Below are positions 34,617-48,000 of a stretch of DNA of 64,000 nt, in pieces (position 1 is the stretch's first letter; each line of letters starts with the position of its first letter). Source of the stretch: Isoetes taiwanensis (Eukaryota; Streptophyta; Lycopodiopsida; Isoetales; Isoetaceae); contig JAJEKV010000079.1 of assembly GCA_021234155.1 (NCBI GenBank), positions 923,395 to 987,394 of the forward strand, written 5' to 3'. The position numbers and the translations under genes were made by a program. The notes below the pieces were generated by a model. The model was not told the DNA's origin. It did no database searches and saw only the letters and a list, made by a program, of their open reading frames with translations.

Positions 34617-37600
34617 AATAGAATAGAATAGAATATACATTAACGTCCCTCAGGCCGTGAGGCCCCCGGACTTGTGTAAGGCCCCGCGAGTTCTCCCCTA
34701 ATGGGTGTCGCCAAAGAAACGTATTACATAGGTTTTATGTAGCCATCTAGCTGGCTTCTTTGTTCTTTATATTACCCGCCAGGCTTATAGTCGGCTTCTT
34801 GGCCATACACAATGCATCGCTATAAATAGTTTTGAATCAGTACTTTGGGCCTCTCTCCGATCCGCCATCCGTAGTTTCCTATTATTAGCCCTCTCTTTGT
34901 GCACCCCCGTGTCTTATTATCATTTCTTTTATAGCTTTCGCTAACTCGTGAGTGTCTCTTCTTTGTCCATCGCTGCCGGGAGAGATCCCACCGACCTTGT
35001 TAAATTTGGACCTTATATCCGTGGTAAACCGCACTTTTTTACCATGTGTTCGCCCTCTATTTTTCCCCGAAATCGATACCGACATATTCGCTTCGGCTTC
35101 TATTTATTTTCCTCCATCTATCCTTCTCAATTCGGAGGTCATGGCTCCCCATCCCGACCGCCGCTCTCTCATACCCTTATTCAACATGCCGCTTTTTGTA
35201 ATGCGATATGCCCTATTTGTCTTCCCCGATTGAAGGTTTCCACAGCCGATTGTTTCGCCCTCGTGTGTCGTGGCTAGCCAGCCTCATTGTTGTGCCTCGC
35301 CCATTCTTCGCCCCATCCGTCCCGCTTGTATAATCTCGGGCGAGTTGCATCCCCATATTTGCCGCCCACTTTGCTAAATCGTTAAACCATCCCTTTGCCT
35401 TGTTGTTATGTGATGTTTTGTTGTTTCATCTATTGCTAGTGAGGACAGCTTTATCCTCTTTCCCATAGTCGTTGTCCTTTATTAGGTACCTAATTGTTCT
35501 TTTCCCATGCCCTCACTTCCATTGGCTTTTCCCCGCCTCATATAATATTGTTGCTAACGATGTGCCCGCTTTCACCTAAAATTCCCCGTCCCGTACTATT
35601 GCCTCAATATGCCTTCTTGTTTTTCCCATTTCTTCTCGATAGGTCTGGTCCCCATGTCTCACATCCGCATAGCTTGTGTTGATGCCACTATTGTACTAAA
35701 TAGATATGCTTTGATTTCCCGCCAGATCCCGTTGTTGTTGCAAGAATTCATCATAATGTAATAATTGCCTATTGCGGCTTGAATCTGGTATCCGCCTCCT
35801 TTGACCACTTCCCCCCATGTGTCGTATCCTAGATATCCAGACTGTGGCTTCTTCTAGTTCCTTCCCTTGTATCTAAATGGTCTCGGTCTTATCTTTGTAT
35901 CAAGATCACTATTTTTGTTTTTTCCAAAGTTGACTGTCGACTTGCTTCGCAAGACAAAATTCTTCTAGAATTTCTAGCATTCTCAGGCATCCCTTTGGCT
36001 TTGAAGCAAGAATTAATTAATTAGAGAATTTCAAATTTCGCTTAGTATGAAATAGGTTGTTGGTTCTCTATAAAAACCGTGAATTGGTTGCAATTGAGTA
36101 GAAGTTGCCATTTATTTTATGATTTTCACCCATAAAATCGCAGTTGTATCCGAATTGGCATTTGTAAGGCTAACTGAAATTTTTTTTGAGTAAGAGCTGA
36201 CCATTAGAAAGCCGTAAAATGTTCGTGACGAATCGTGGCCGCTAACATTTAGAGTTGCGTAGCTACTTCCATTGACATAATAATATTTTTATTTTAAAAT
36301 TTTAAAGCTTATTCTACGTAATAAAACAAATACAATCTTTAAAAAAAATATTTTCAAGCCAACACAATCGCTGGCGATTTGCTTGAGCAAGAATGCTCTG
36401 CTTGCTCATTTAAATCCTCGCCAACACAATCGTTGGCGATTCTCAAGAGCAAAACCCATGTATTTCTCTCATTTTAAAGTGATGACTACAAAAGTATAAC
36501 TTAAAAAAAAAACATTTGCTCAAAGATAATCGCCACAAATGATTTTGCTAAGCAAAACTTGTGTCTTTTAGTGCTCATCTAAATTGCCTTGAGCAACGTG
36601 GAGCCAAAATTTACCACAAAATTCGCTTTCCTCGCTTCCTCAACATCGCCATGGCGATTCTCGCGGAGATAAATTTTACCACGTAAAATCCTTTTTCATA
36701 ATCCGCAGATGTACCATGGCTGAAAAATTTTGCAGCCATGCGATTTGGCAGAGGATTTCTTTTCAAACATGGGGTTCTCCACCGCAAATACAAAAATATT
36801 AAAAGTTCAGCCTTTCTCAAGCTTACACATAGATTTATGGTCGGCAAATGATTCAAGGTGGGTGTAGAAGTCGAAAAATCCAAGGTGTATTCCGAGCAGG
36901 GGTGCGAACCGGACAAAATCTCAAGCATAACATGATCAGAAGTGGAAAGAAGGCCTGAGACGACTAAAAATCAACAAGAGGTAGAAGAGAACTTGAGCAC
37001 AGAAATCCAAGGCGCCAACGAATCATCTGTTCCAATCAGGATATGGTGCAGATTTGTTGCAAGGTTGAAACCATAGTTTTTATGATAGCATCTGCAATCT
37101 GAGCCAACCTGAAAAACAGAGCTTTTGAGCGAGGAAAAAGATGCAACAGAGGTAGATCTGCATTGCATGCAATCTACCTGCAATAGAAGAATCGGTCCCT
37201 CCTTTTTCTATTTTTGGTCGAGGTCCAACCTTTAAGGGTATAATCGCTTGTCCTGCTTCAAATCTGGCTTGCATTAAGCCATCAGAGCTTGCCAAGTCTT
37301 CTCAAACCTAAAGAACCCAGAAAGGACTGTGGTGTAGGACGAAGCTGCAGCTATGGCGACGTCCGGCTATGGCGCTGGAGATTTGACCTTCTTATGGCGA
37401 CTTTCGCACCGGGCGCTTTTGATCTTGGACCTCCTCGCGATGGCAAAACTCCGCTATGGCGCTTTGAAGCTTGAGTTCTGGAGATGCTTGTCGACAACCA
37501 AACCGATGGTACCGCAGAGGGAAATAAAATTCTCTTGTTCAAATTTTAAATTATCCCGCCATCTTGGGCTGGGACAAATTTAATGGAGGATGATGACTTT

Positions 37601-40600
37601 TTTGACTTGTGGTTGGGCTGGACAATTTCAAATTAAAGTTGAGTACTTTTTGGCTTGTGGTGGACCTCAAGAGGTGCACTCGAAATTCTCAAAATCAGCT
37701 TTATTTTCTCCAAATAATTAATTCGCGGCTTTTTGGTCGCCATCATACCTAAATTATCCGCATATAGCATTATTGGGACTTTTGTTTTCCCCTATCCTTG
37801 GTGCTTCACCGCCTCCCTCTCCTTTGACAAATTCCTCAGAGGGCATCTATGTATATCCCAAACAAGCAGGGTGATAGTGGGCATCCCCGCTTTACCCCTC
37901 GGTCACATTCTATGGCATCTCCTCCCCATCCGCTTTTGGCATATACCTTTGGTATAGCCTTGCAATTGATCCTACTAACCCTTCTCGGGTGCTCTTAGGC
38001 CTATTAGCTTAAGTAGGAGTTTATCTCTAGGCACCGTGTCGAAGGCTTTTTAAAGTCCACGAAACAAAGATATGATCTTCTTGTTACTCTCCCTTGTCTC
38101 CGCTTCTACCATTATCCTTAGAGTCACCCGGATGATCCAGAAGTCGAGTACTTTCGCCGAAACCAGCCTGCCTTGTGCTCGAAGCTTTCCCGCTTCTCGC
38201 CCCACGCCAGCCGATCCAAGGTTTTCCCCAACCATTTCGCTAATACCGAGTTGACTATAATAGTCCCTGTAATTACCGGTTCCTCTTTGTTTCCTCCTTT
38301 ATGAAGCGTGATTATCTTGTTAAACCGCCATCGTTCCTAGACCCGACCAGATTATCTCATTGAATATTTCAGTTATGATCCCCACTATCTCTCAAGCCCC
38401 CTACGCATTTCAACATCTCCACAAGTTAGCCCATATAGATCCGAGCCTTATTGTTTGCCATTTTGTTTAGCCTCATGTCACCTCTTCCTTGGTGAAGGGC
38501 GGTTTGTGTTTACCTTCCCGGGCCATGATTGGTACAGCCCCTGCTTTGTACTGCATCGCCGGTGTATCTTGTCCAGGCCTATTTCTATTTCCATTCCTCC
38601 CCCTCCTCTCCTCGCCATCGTATCCGCTTTTTTTTTGAGCCTTTTTGATATTGTTCCAAAATACCTTCGTTTTCTTTTTTTGAGGTCTTCGCCAATCCCC
38701 ATTGATGGTGCTTCAGTGTCCCGAGCTTTTTTTTTCATTATTTTCACATATTTGTTGCGTTCCTCCCAAAGATTCCTCCGCTCGCTTTGCCTCGCTTGAC
38801 TTTCCTCCGTTGTTCCATGCACGCTGGGCCAAACCATACCGACCTTCAAAACGCTATAGCCCCTCCTTCCCTTTCTCTTCTCCCTCCTAATGCCATTTTA
38901 TTTTAGCTTCTTCCAAGATGCCATTCATGTCATTCCTCCGCCCTTCATTCCTTCCCCATTCCTTTCTTTGTATTTTCTTTTTACCGCTTTTATGAATGTT
39001 CCCACCGCTTTCTCCTCAATTTTACCGCTATTTTGGCCTGTTTGTCTCTTCCCCGGCTTGTCATCCTGCCTTCCCCTTGCCACATTCATTTGAGCATTAT
39101 GGGTCTATGCCCCTCCCTTCTTCCTAGTGGCCATTCCCTAACTCCATCTTTTTCATTTCCTTTTATTGCTTCCTCATTTGCTATCACATAGTCTACTATA
39201 CCGCTCCCCCGCGAGCGCTTTGTGCTTGAACCGACCTCAGGTCTCCCATCTTCTTAGTCCATTGCATATAATTGTATCTGTAGCTGTACATACCTCTATC
39301 GCTGTTTCTCCTCTCTCGCCATCTCCATTTCGCTTCATCGTGGTCTCGCTGCCATTCTTCCCTCTTCTCGCCTCAGGTCCACCGCCCCACTCGCCGCCTA
39401 TCCCTCGCCAGGCTCGCTCCCTCGCCTCGCCCTTGCGCATTATCCCCTACTATGATCAGCAGCCCTTTATCCCTGTGAGCCATGACACCCTCCCATGCTT
39501 AATAGTTCCAGCTTTATCACATTGAGGTGGATAATATACTATTAGCAAATATAGATTTCTAAATCAAGCATCACAATATTTATAAGCATGTATCTTTTAT
39601 TAATGTCATTTTCCAAAATACATGCTTTTTGACAATCGCTATTCCTAATGTAGCATGCTAGCCCCCAAGGCCTCTTCCTATTTTGTAATTCTTTTCCTCC
39701 AACACGGAACAACAATGTGTAGCCCGGGTTCCTCCGGCGGCCTCTTTGTGCCGTGGTTCCCATCGCCTCTCTCGCATATGATATCCCGGTCTCTTTGCTT
39801 CGTAGACGTTCTCCATCATCCCAAGGATATCCCGTATTACAATTCCGCAAGCAGACTGATCAAGCATTTTTCCTTCCTTTCAGACCCCCCCCTCCCCATT
39901 GTTCTAGTGCGTGTCCTTTCTTTAATTGTCCCTTGTTTTTGCTCCCTGATCCCCCTCTCTCCCTTTGTCGGCGTTATGTTCTGATCTAGGTCCCTTCCGA
40001 CCTCTTTTTCCGCTTCCCCACCCTAGTGTTCAGGTTAGAATCTTGGTGTCTGCTTCTCGGTCTAATGACCCTGATGGTGTTATTTTCCTTATCCGCTTCA
40101 GCTATCCCCGCCCTCCTCGTTGCCTCCGCTTGTGTCCCATCTCCCTGGATCCCAGGGTCCATCCCATCTTCCCGTTGTCGACTTGCGGCGGCAGTTCTCT
40201 CGGCCTCTTTGAGATATAGCTTCCCATTTTTTACCCCGCTGTTCTCATGCCTGCCTCTCGACTTTTCGGCCAGCTTCTTTGTGTAACCCCAAGCCTGCAT
40301 GGCTGTCAAGGCCTCTTGTACTTTGAGTCCATTCCTGAGTTTGAACCCCAAGTGAATGATTCTTTCCTTGGCTTCCCCTCATAGTCACATTTATATGTCT
40401 CAGCCCTCCCTCTCCAAGCCCTGCCCGGGATCCCTTCCAACTATCACATTCTGCGGTTCCCCTCGAACACGTTCTCCATTATTTCGCAGACACCAAATGT
40501 GTCTTCGCTAGGCCTTTATTCTACCCTATCAACCTTACATCATGCTTTATCCTTTCCCGCTCTTGAACTCCACTAATCCTATCAAAACTCGCCACGATCT

Positions 40601-41200
40601 AGATCTATTTGTTTTTTTTTCTAATGTCACCAACCTTGTATGATTTCCGCCTTTTTTCTCCACCTCTCCATCCTTTTTGAATTTCACCAGATCTTCCACC
40701 ATCTGCACTCGCTTCTTCCACTTTCCCCTATCGCCTTTTGTTCTCACTGCACCGCGCCGCCGCTGTGTTGAGCCGCCCATCCCTGCACTTGGTCTCCGGG
40801 CCTTACCTCCATCCGTGCCAAGAAGTCTTACAGCATCCTGCTTTGAGTTTTTTCTCCGGCCGGCCCCCCTCCCCGCCGCTTATTGGCCATTTTTCCTTCT
40901 TTTTTTACCGTGGCTATACCGTCAGCCGAATGGCTCCTTTCCCACCACCGCACTCTTCCTTTTGTTCTCCCTGGCTTTCTATTTCTCCCGAGTTGCCTCC
41001 CACTATCCCGCACTTAGCAACCTCTCGCCTTTTCCACCTCCAATTTCGCTTCCATTTTATGGGTCCGGTGTTGGTGTCAAGTTGTTTAGCAGGGCGGCAC
41101 CAACCGTGGGCTATTTTCCCACTGCCCCCGTGTATGGCTGAGACACCGCCTCTGTCCCATAGCTTAGCCTTCCACCTTTTTGCACCATCTACCCCCTCGA
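34617..41200 (-). mobile_element. Long LINE with endonuclease and RT, interrupted by a 1.7-kb insertion
   Basis: Minus-strand order: charged N-terminal ORFs (41013-39986), an AP-endonuclease block at 39480-39230 (GDINA-type motif in copy B; IEVCTATDTIICNGLRRWET in A), a charged linker at 38849-38478, RT with RLVSAKVL and a KAFDTV-type block at 38250-38040, GVKRGCPLSPCLFGIYIDAL at about 37850 and IMLYADNLGMMA at about 37750. After the insertion (36012-37720) RT resumes as LRMLEILEEFCLA (35990) and KGKELEEATVW (35860). The 3' end is a short TATTC repeat at 34617-34636. The catalytic box is YADN, and many frameshifts are present. Confidence 0.75.
36012..37720. mobile_element. Insertion within the LINE RT domain, palindrome-rich
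   Basis: It separates the YADN and EEFC motif blocks of the LINE. AATTAATT occurs at both edges (36012-36023 and 37711-37719), a possible 8-bp target duplication. The interior has palindromes AATCGCTGGCGATT (36366), AATCGTTGGCGATT (36428) and ATCGCCATGGCGAT (36645), and TGAGCAAG/CTTGCTCA arms at about 36384-36408. No transposase is seen. The same insertion is at about 59812-61520 in copy B. Confidence 0.6.
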
Positions 41201-41219
41201 CCCCCTAGTGATCCGATTG

Positions 41220-43780
41220 CTTCGCTTCTCCTTGTGGTCGTTACATCTCCTAGATTGATAGAGTTTCACGATCCGCCAACCTTCTCCTTTTCACTTTACT
41301 AGGTCGCCTGCACTTCCTGCTCGTGACTCATCATATATCATCTCTCGCAATTATATCTATATTTCGTGCTCAATACGCCGGTATCCCTATACAACATATA
41401 TATAGTGCTTATATGCCTTGTCGATATTATCTTTTCTTTTGCCCCTATGTGGGCCCCTTTACCCGTGAGTTGTCGCTACCTTATACATACTCCTTCCTTC
41501 CTTTCAAATCGTGATTTCAACCCGCCACCCCTATTTGGTGTTGTTGGCATGTCTAACCGAAGCTTCTAGGTACCCTTTCCTAAATTACTACTTAACCACC
41601 CGATATGGTTTCATATAATCACCCCTTTAGATGTATGAGATATCCCCGCTACAAACCGTTAGTCCGCTAATTTGATGGTATTATATTGGTCTACGAAATA
41701 TAGATATGGATATGTCTTTTTGCTTTAGGGAGAGAGAGTAATACCGGGGCAAAGTTATTATGTAAAACATATGCAGGCTATGCTTATCGTGATAAAAATT
41801 CTACATTCAAAAGAAAACTTTTCTCCCAAGCTATATTTCTTGGCTTTTTTTCAGCCATTCTTACCCAAAATCATTTTTCTCAAACACAAACAAAAATTGT
41901 ATCCCTTCTGGGTCGGGATTACCTAATTAATGAAGCTTTTACACCAACAACGGTACCTATTAGCTATTCCTAGATACTTCCCGAAGTTAATGCCGCTTCA
42001 TGAACCTAAACAGCTTGGTCAAAGAGTAGGATTATCTTGGAATGTAAAACGTAAAAGAGTAGAAATAAAAGATAAAACCTAAAAAGGCATGGCATGCACC
42101 GCTTAGACCTCTCCCCTTCCACGCATTTCATGATGATCATATCCTTTTTCCCCGTAGAAACTAATTTTTGGCTTTTTTCTTCGAGGATCGGCCTCCCCGA
42201 TCTTCTTAACTTTTTTCCAAATTCCTCCCATATACGCCCGGACGTAAAAATCAACGGGTTCTTCTCAGAGCGCCAGAATACGCATCTTTCCTCAAATCAC
42301 ATACCGTAAGGTTGTGTTGGTAACTCGAGGACCTTTGTATAGCAGCATGAACCTGTAATCGCTAGCACCGATAGTTCGATCCATGTCCCGTGCCTCACTG
42401 AAGTCGTTTGTCGCTTAATACTCCGGTACTTCCAAAGAACCCTGTGGTATATTGGCTATCTCGCACGGATCGGTGGCATGGTGTATTCGGCCACAAGATG
42501 CATAATGAACTCTACCGCAACTCGATGCATGATGGCAAGCCCCGCTAGTACATACAATTGTCAAAGCAAATGCACCAGGGATTAAGCTCCCTGCTCGGGT
42601 TGAATGGCACCGCATGTTGCCGGAGTGCCTGAGTCGCAGCCTTCTTGCCGATCTTCTTTTCCCCCCATCTATATCCACAAGAACCTTCGCCCCTTGTCCA
42701 TACTTGTTCCGAGTCAGTATAGTGTCGAAGTCTTTATTGGCGCTTCCCTTGCTCGGCTTAAATTCCAGCTCAAGAACCGGTAGGGCTTGGGGGGCTCTGG
42801 AGATATTGAGTTCTTGGAGGCGTCTTCACTTCACTCTTTCTCGTTATAATCGGTATATAGGATTTAGGATATTTAGGTTTACGAAATCGTCCGCTTTCCC
42901 CGCCACTTAATAATTTCGCCGCCCGCTTTTAAATGCCAGCCTTTGTCATATCCCGCCCCAAAAGCCTCCGTCATAATCCCCACCACATATCTCTAGCCCG
43001 ATAGTCGACATATGTGTACCTTCTCTATTTTCTATATTTTCATTATTATGTATATCGTATCGCCATGATCACTACTATCCACACGCCCAATCATATGTGC
43101 TAACTTCTCCACGCTCTTTTTTTCTTTTTTTTTTTAGCACGCTTTGTCTCCCCACGTTGTCCCATCCTTTGCGCTGGATACCGACCGTGCTTCTCCCACT
43201 ATGCCAATGCTTCATCCCCTTTTTATTTCCAAATTCCTTGGCTTCCATAATTTTTAATTTATTTTATTTTATGCCTATACCTATTTCTTAACGGCTCGAG
43301 ATTTGAATCGCCCGCCTAACCTTTGAGCTCCTCCCTCCCTAAGCCCCTTTGTGACAAGCAGTACCACCCTATTATGCTCCAATTATGCCTCAAGTGGAGT
43401 GCCATTGCTGCTTCTTATCTATCTTGTATTTGACATTTTCTACAACATCTATTTGTCATGATCTAGCACCGAGACGCCTTGCTCAAACATCGAGTAATGA
43501 CCGCTCCTTTCACCGAAAGCATATCATGCGCTTATATACTACATAGCTTATTTTCTAAGAAGGATGAACATAATCTAATCTAACTCGTATAAGAAGAAGA
43601 AGACTAGCGATTTAAGAACCATAGAGTCGAGAAAATGCACTTAGCCAGGGTATCACATATTCGCTTTCTCACATACTCTCTCCCTCCGCCATATGCTACT
43701 TAGAGAAAACTCTAATAAACTTCACATGTCTTGGTTTTGCATTTATCCCCTATTATTGTCTTGTACTTGATGTTCATTCC
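41220..43780. other. Unassigned, pyrimidine-rich on the plus strand
   Basis: No convincing ORF or family motif. A minus ORF at 42678-42415 and plus ORFs at 43097-43291 are not recognised. The sequence style resembles LINE 5' region with many small errors, but I cannot assign it. Confidence 0.3.
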
Positions 43781-43879
43781 ATGGGTGCCTATATGCATGG
43801 GTAATTTTGCAAAGACTTAGTAATCATTGTGACATGGTATGACATAGACATGGAGATATGCCTTGGATGCTCGAGGACG

Positions 43880-44700
43880 AGCATAGTTTTAGTGGGAGAG
43901 ACTGTGAACGGGCCCATGGTGACCGCCGAGTATTCAACCCATGGTAGGACCGCTTCGAGTATTCTAACCTTGAATGTGCCTCGGTGGGCATTCCCAAGAC
44001 ACCGGCATAAATGGTAGAAGCGCACTCATAAACGCCTGTACGGTTTTGCCCAAATTGGTTAAGGGCATGTTCAAGTAGGGGAATGTTACATCGGCGATAT
44101 GTTGGATGGATTATTGCTACCCTTCGAGATAGTACTATTATTTATATTATGTTAATGTTTATGTTAATGTTTGCTTCTGCTGATGTAGGGAGCTCATAGA
44201 GGAAGGGATGGAATGACACCTACATATCCCTCTACTCCTTACCTAGCTGATCTCCTTAACAAGTAGATGGAGGGACTATATGACTCCAGAGCCTATTGGA
44301 TAGGGAAGTCTTATGGCATATATGAAGTGTGCTATTCATAAATGACAGAGGGGAGGTCAAATGTCTTTGAAAGTAATGATCTTGGCTGACCAAGATCAAG
44401 ACCGCCATTATCCTATTAGTAGATGACTAATCAGCTTAGTGAAGAATTGAAATGAGAATTCCAATTTTGAACCCTCAAAAGTGGGTGAAATATTATTAAA
44501 TCATAGAATAGACTTAGTTATAGGCTAGAAAGTTGTAATAAAATGAGTTAATGAAGTTTTCTAGTAAAAAAGAGAGCAAAAAGCTGTATGAACCCTAAAA
44601 ATACTAGGAATTCACGAAGAATCCCCAATTTGGAGTCCCAATGGAAAATGGTGGAAGATTACAATAAGCATCTCATAAACCATAGAAAATAAAAACAGTT
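43880..44700 (+). mobile_element. Plus-strand LTR and leader fragment related to LTR4
   Basis: CTCGAGGACGAGCATAG followed by AGTGGGAGAGAC and TGTGAACGGG looks like a gypsy pol end, polypurine tract and LTR start (about 43907). After 44365 the sequence AATGATCTTGGCTGACCAAG and 300 bp beyond match the reverse complement of 20880-21170. The LTR is short (about 0.45 kb), so internal deletion is likely. Confidence 0.5.
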
Positions 44701-45054
44701 TCTTCTTTAAGAGACCATCACATAGGTAGCTACCATTAATATTAGCAACTGTCCTAAGAATTTTGAATTTGGCCCACACGCAGTAGCACAAATTCCCTCC
44801 TTAAGTACTATTCTTACCCCAAAGTTCCCCTGGATCAATTTTTTTATCCCCTTCCGGGACTTCAGAGAGATTTCAAGAAATCTTGTCTATTTTCGAAATA
44901 GCAGATATGGCATAACCCAGGCAAACCCAGAAGTCATGAACGGCCTCATGCCGATGCACGAGCAATCAAGACAGGGAGTAGATTCCACCGTGAGAAGCGC
45001 AATTAGATCGCATCAAGAGTCTCCAAGGAAAAGGGTCCACCGAAGATTCTGGAT
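44700..45054. other. Unique-looking sequence left of copy B
   Basis: No ORF or repeat partner found in the window. The collinearity with copy A starts abruptly at about 45055. Confidence 0.4.
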
Positions 45055-48000
45055 CATCATGATCATGTATTGATGCTGGACAAGCAATATTTGCATCTAA
45101 ACTTTGGCATATTATGTTTTTATGTCCGTGGACCTTGCCCATTAAATTAAAATATTGGCTACTTAATTTTAAATTTTTGTTTTAAGTTTGGGCGAGGAAG
45201 CTCTAGTGGCATTGGATTGTGTTAGACTGATTGCCCCGTGGATGCAGCACCGGTACTGTTTTGTTTGGGCATGAGCAAAGTGGTTTTATACTTGGTGATC
45301 CTCTCATACAACATGCTTTTTAGTTTTAACCGTAGTTCTACTACCAATTTGTGAATTTCATTTGGTATTAGTGGGATCTCCAATTTGGTTCCTTTGACCT
45401 ATTTACATTATGGGGCTCATAGTGCTAATGCAAAATTTCATATGATTCTACCCGAAGGTTCATTTTATTTCGATTATTTTTTTCCTCATAGTCTATAACT
45501 TATTCCTATAAATTATGATCACGCTAATTGAAAAAAAAATTCTCCCATTTTCGAAGTTCAAGATTGGAATTTCTCATTCGATTCTTCAACTAGGTCGATA
45601 GCCCGGGCAAAATCTTGATCAACCCAGGTCTTGCTGGGATTTGTTATGATGTTCCCCACTTAACATCGTGCTCCATGAGTTTATCTCGTCGAACTCTCCA
45701 TCCAATGTAGATGCATCATATATAGGCCCTCTGTCTATCACCCTTTTGGGATGGCCATGTATCACGAAAAGAGGATCTGGGGGTGGTAATATAAATCCCT
45801 GTATGAACCTGCGCCGCTTAGCGAAAGCCATCACGACTACCATCAACACTTCGCCCAATAATAACAATATCTTGCGGCGGACAATTGCAAACCATCCATC
45901 CATCCGTAAATGCATTCAATGCAATAATACATCAACATAGCTCCTACCCAACCTCAAACTCGTGGGGAAGTGGCGGGGCCGGAGGCTGGGATCTTTCGAG
46001 ATAGAATAGGCGAGTTATGGCAATGACTTGGGGCGACAATGGGCATAATATCTAGAGTTGACCCTCCATCGAGTCCCTCACAATGCCTGCTGTATAAAAT
46101 TCATCCAGATTTCTGTTCGCATTGCCGCTTTGCGGTCATAGAGTCTCTTGATGCCTAGACTACTTTCGGGGTTACATCTCCTGGTTGAGCCGGTGGAAGG
46201 TTGCATCTCGCCTTCCGGAGTTCGCGATTAGGCGTCATGGGCAACTATAGGGGAATTTGTAGGCATATCCTTTCAGGCTGAACTTTCCAAAACAAGAGGC
46301 GAGGTCAGCACCTCCAACTCTTGAGAGTCGGGCTGACACCATTGACCCAAAGTGTTAGATTCATACTCGGCCCTCACAAAATGGCCAGACTATAAGCCTA
46401 GCCCATTATTAGTCTCATTAGCCACACTTAGCGGGACCTCCCTCCATTTTTGCCACTAACCAGATTCGTAGTGCATAGCCTGCCAATGCTTGCAGTGAAA
46501 CCACATGCACATCTTTGCATATAAGGAACTAAGGGGGTCTAAACTGGAGCGCCATGTCACTTATTTCCCCCCTGTTAGACATATATTGATCAAGCTGCGG
46601 AAGAATGACATGCCTTGTATGGAGGGAAAATGGCAAAACCGGTTACATCATTGGAAGCGGTGATATATAAGGATAGCGTGGACATGTTATTACACCCGGT
46701 AAAATGTTGGCATTTTTACTGCATTTGGGACACTAGGTAGGGGTCAGGCCGAGGTGCTCATGTGTCTTCCTAAGCGTAGACAGCCTCACTTCACTTATCC
46801 CAAGGTCAAAATGCGGGGTATTTGAAACCTCTGAGGGTATCTTGGAATTTGAGTTAACATGCGGCGGACTTTGCATCCAACAGCAGCTGAGTAATAGAAG
46901 GTGAAAGTTACTTTCTATGCTATATGTAGGAAACAGTTGCCACAAGGGAGAGGTCTATGATTGGGTACATCAGTGTGCTTGTTAGGGGTTTTAGTGGAAC
47001 ATATGTTTTTATCTTGTAAACTTGGGAAGATTTGGAGCGGGTTCATAAAGCCTTTGCTGATTGGAACTCTCTTAGAGTCCACGGTTTTGTATCCAATCCT
47101 CCTCCGAGAGGGCTCCTTGCCTCTCACAGTATGCATTTGGAAGAGCACCCTTATAAGAATTAGGATATTTGAGTTTTATGATATTTTTAGATGGCCGCAT
47201 TTCGTCATCTTATGAGTTGGTTTTGCATGTTTGAGCTGATTAATCTTTGGTAACAGATGCAACCTTAGATCCTAAAAAAGCAATTGATGACAATTGTGAC
47301 AACTAGAGATAATGTTTGATGCACTTGGGGCCGAGCATGGTCATCGCTTTAGCCATGCTTGCCATAATTTCCATCTCAAGATTTGTTGCGCCAAAGAAGG
47401 CATCCCGATAATTATCACGGGGGCAGTTCTCGATTGTCTCTCCAAAAGGCATTCAATGCGAGATCTAATAGCGCGGCAAAGGCACCAAAATTACTGTCGA
47501 GGTGGCAGTAGCATTCAAACCTTATAATCAAATTTGACAACGTATGTCTTTTTTGTTACCCAAGATCGGTTGGAGGGAAGAAGATAAAGGTAGGTTAATT
47601 AATGGCCAAATTAAAGGGGAAGAGAAAGAGGGCAACCCGGTGGGGGTGATAGAAAAGAAGAGAAAGGAATGTATGGCAACAATTTTAGGGTTTGTTTGGT
47701 TTGGTTGGTGGCACGGGTTGGATGGTTGGAAGCTTTTAGTTATGGAGTGATTGGAACAGAAAGAACAGCGCAGTATCCTATCGGACGTAAAACCAAAATA
47801 CAATTAACTTCCACCAAACGTACCGAAATATAGTAAAAGCCAAACATCGCTGAAATATCATCCGAGGGCATATCCTTGACGCAATTTGGACACTCATCTG
47901 GAGCCGCGCGGCGGTAGCTTAAAGGCTGTTGACTCAGGGGACATCCACACGGGCGGTGGAGCGTGCTTGCGGCATTTCTATGAGCCGCTTTGGGGGCGTC

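Larger units (their letters stand above)
20575..40220. repeat. Copy A of about 19-kb direct duplication
   Basis: Collinear with 45055-64000 in the same orientation. Landmarks pair as 21178/45650, 25991/50231 (MCTS1 start), 31372/55303 (LTR), 37290/61106 and 39541/63300. The offset shrinks from about 24490 to about 23760, so copy B has lost about 700 bp in scattered small steps. Copy A keeps MCTS1 fully open. The true right end is unknown because copy B runs off the window. Confidence 0.9.

Noticed and set aside
36360-36660. CRISPR-like spaced palindromes
   Set aside because: Nuclear plant DNA; units are irregularly spaced and few, better explained by a fold-back element.
38455-41208. Plus-strand Pro/Ser/Leu-rich ORFs up to 156 residues
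   Set aside because: They are antisense to minus-strand LINE sequence with endonuclease and RT motifs; composition reflects the purine-rich opposite strand.
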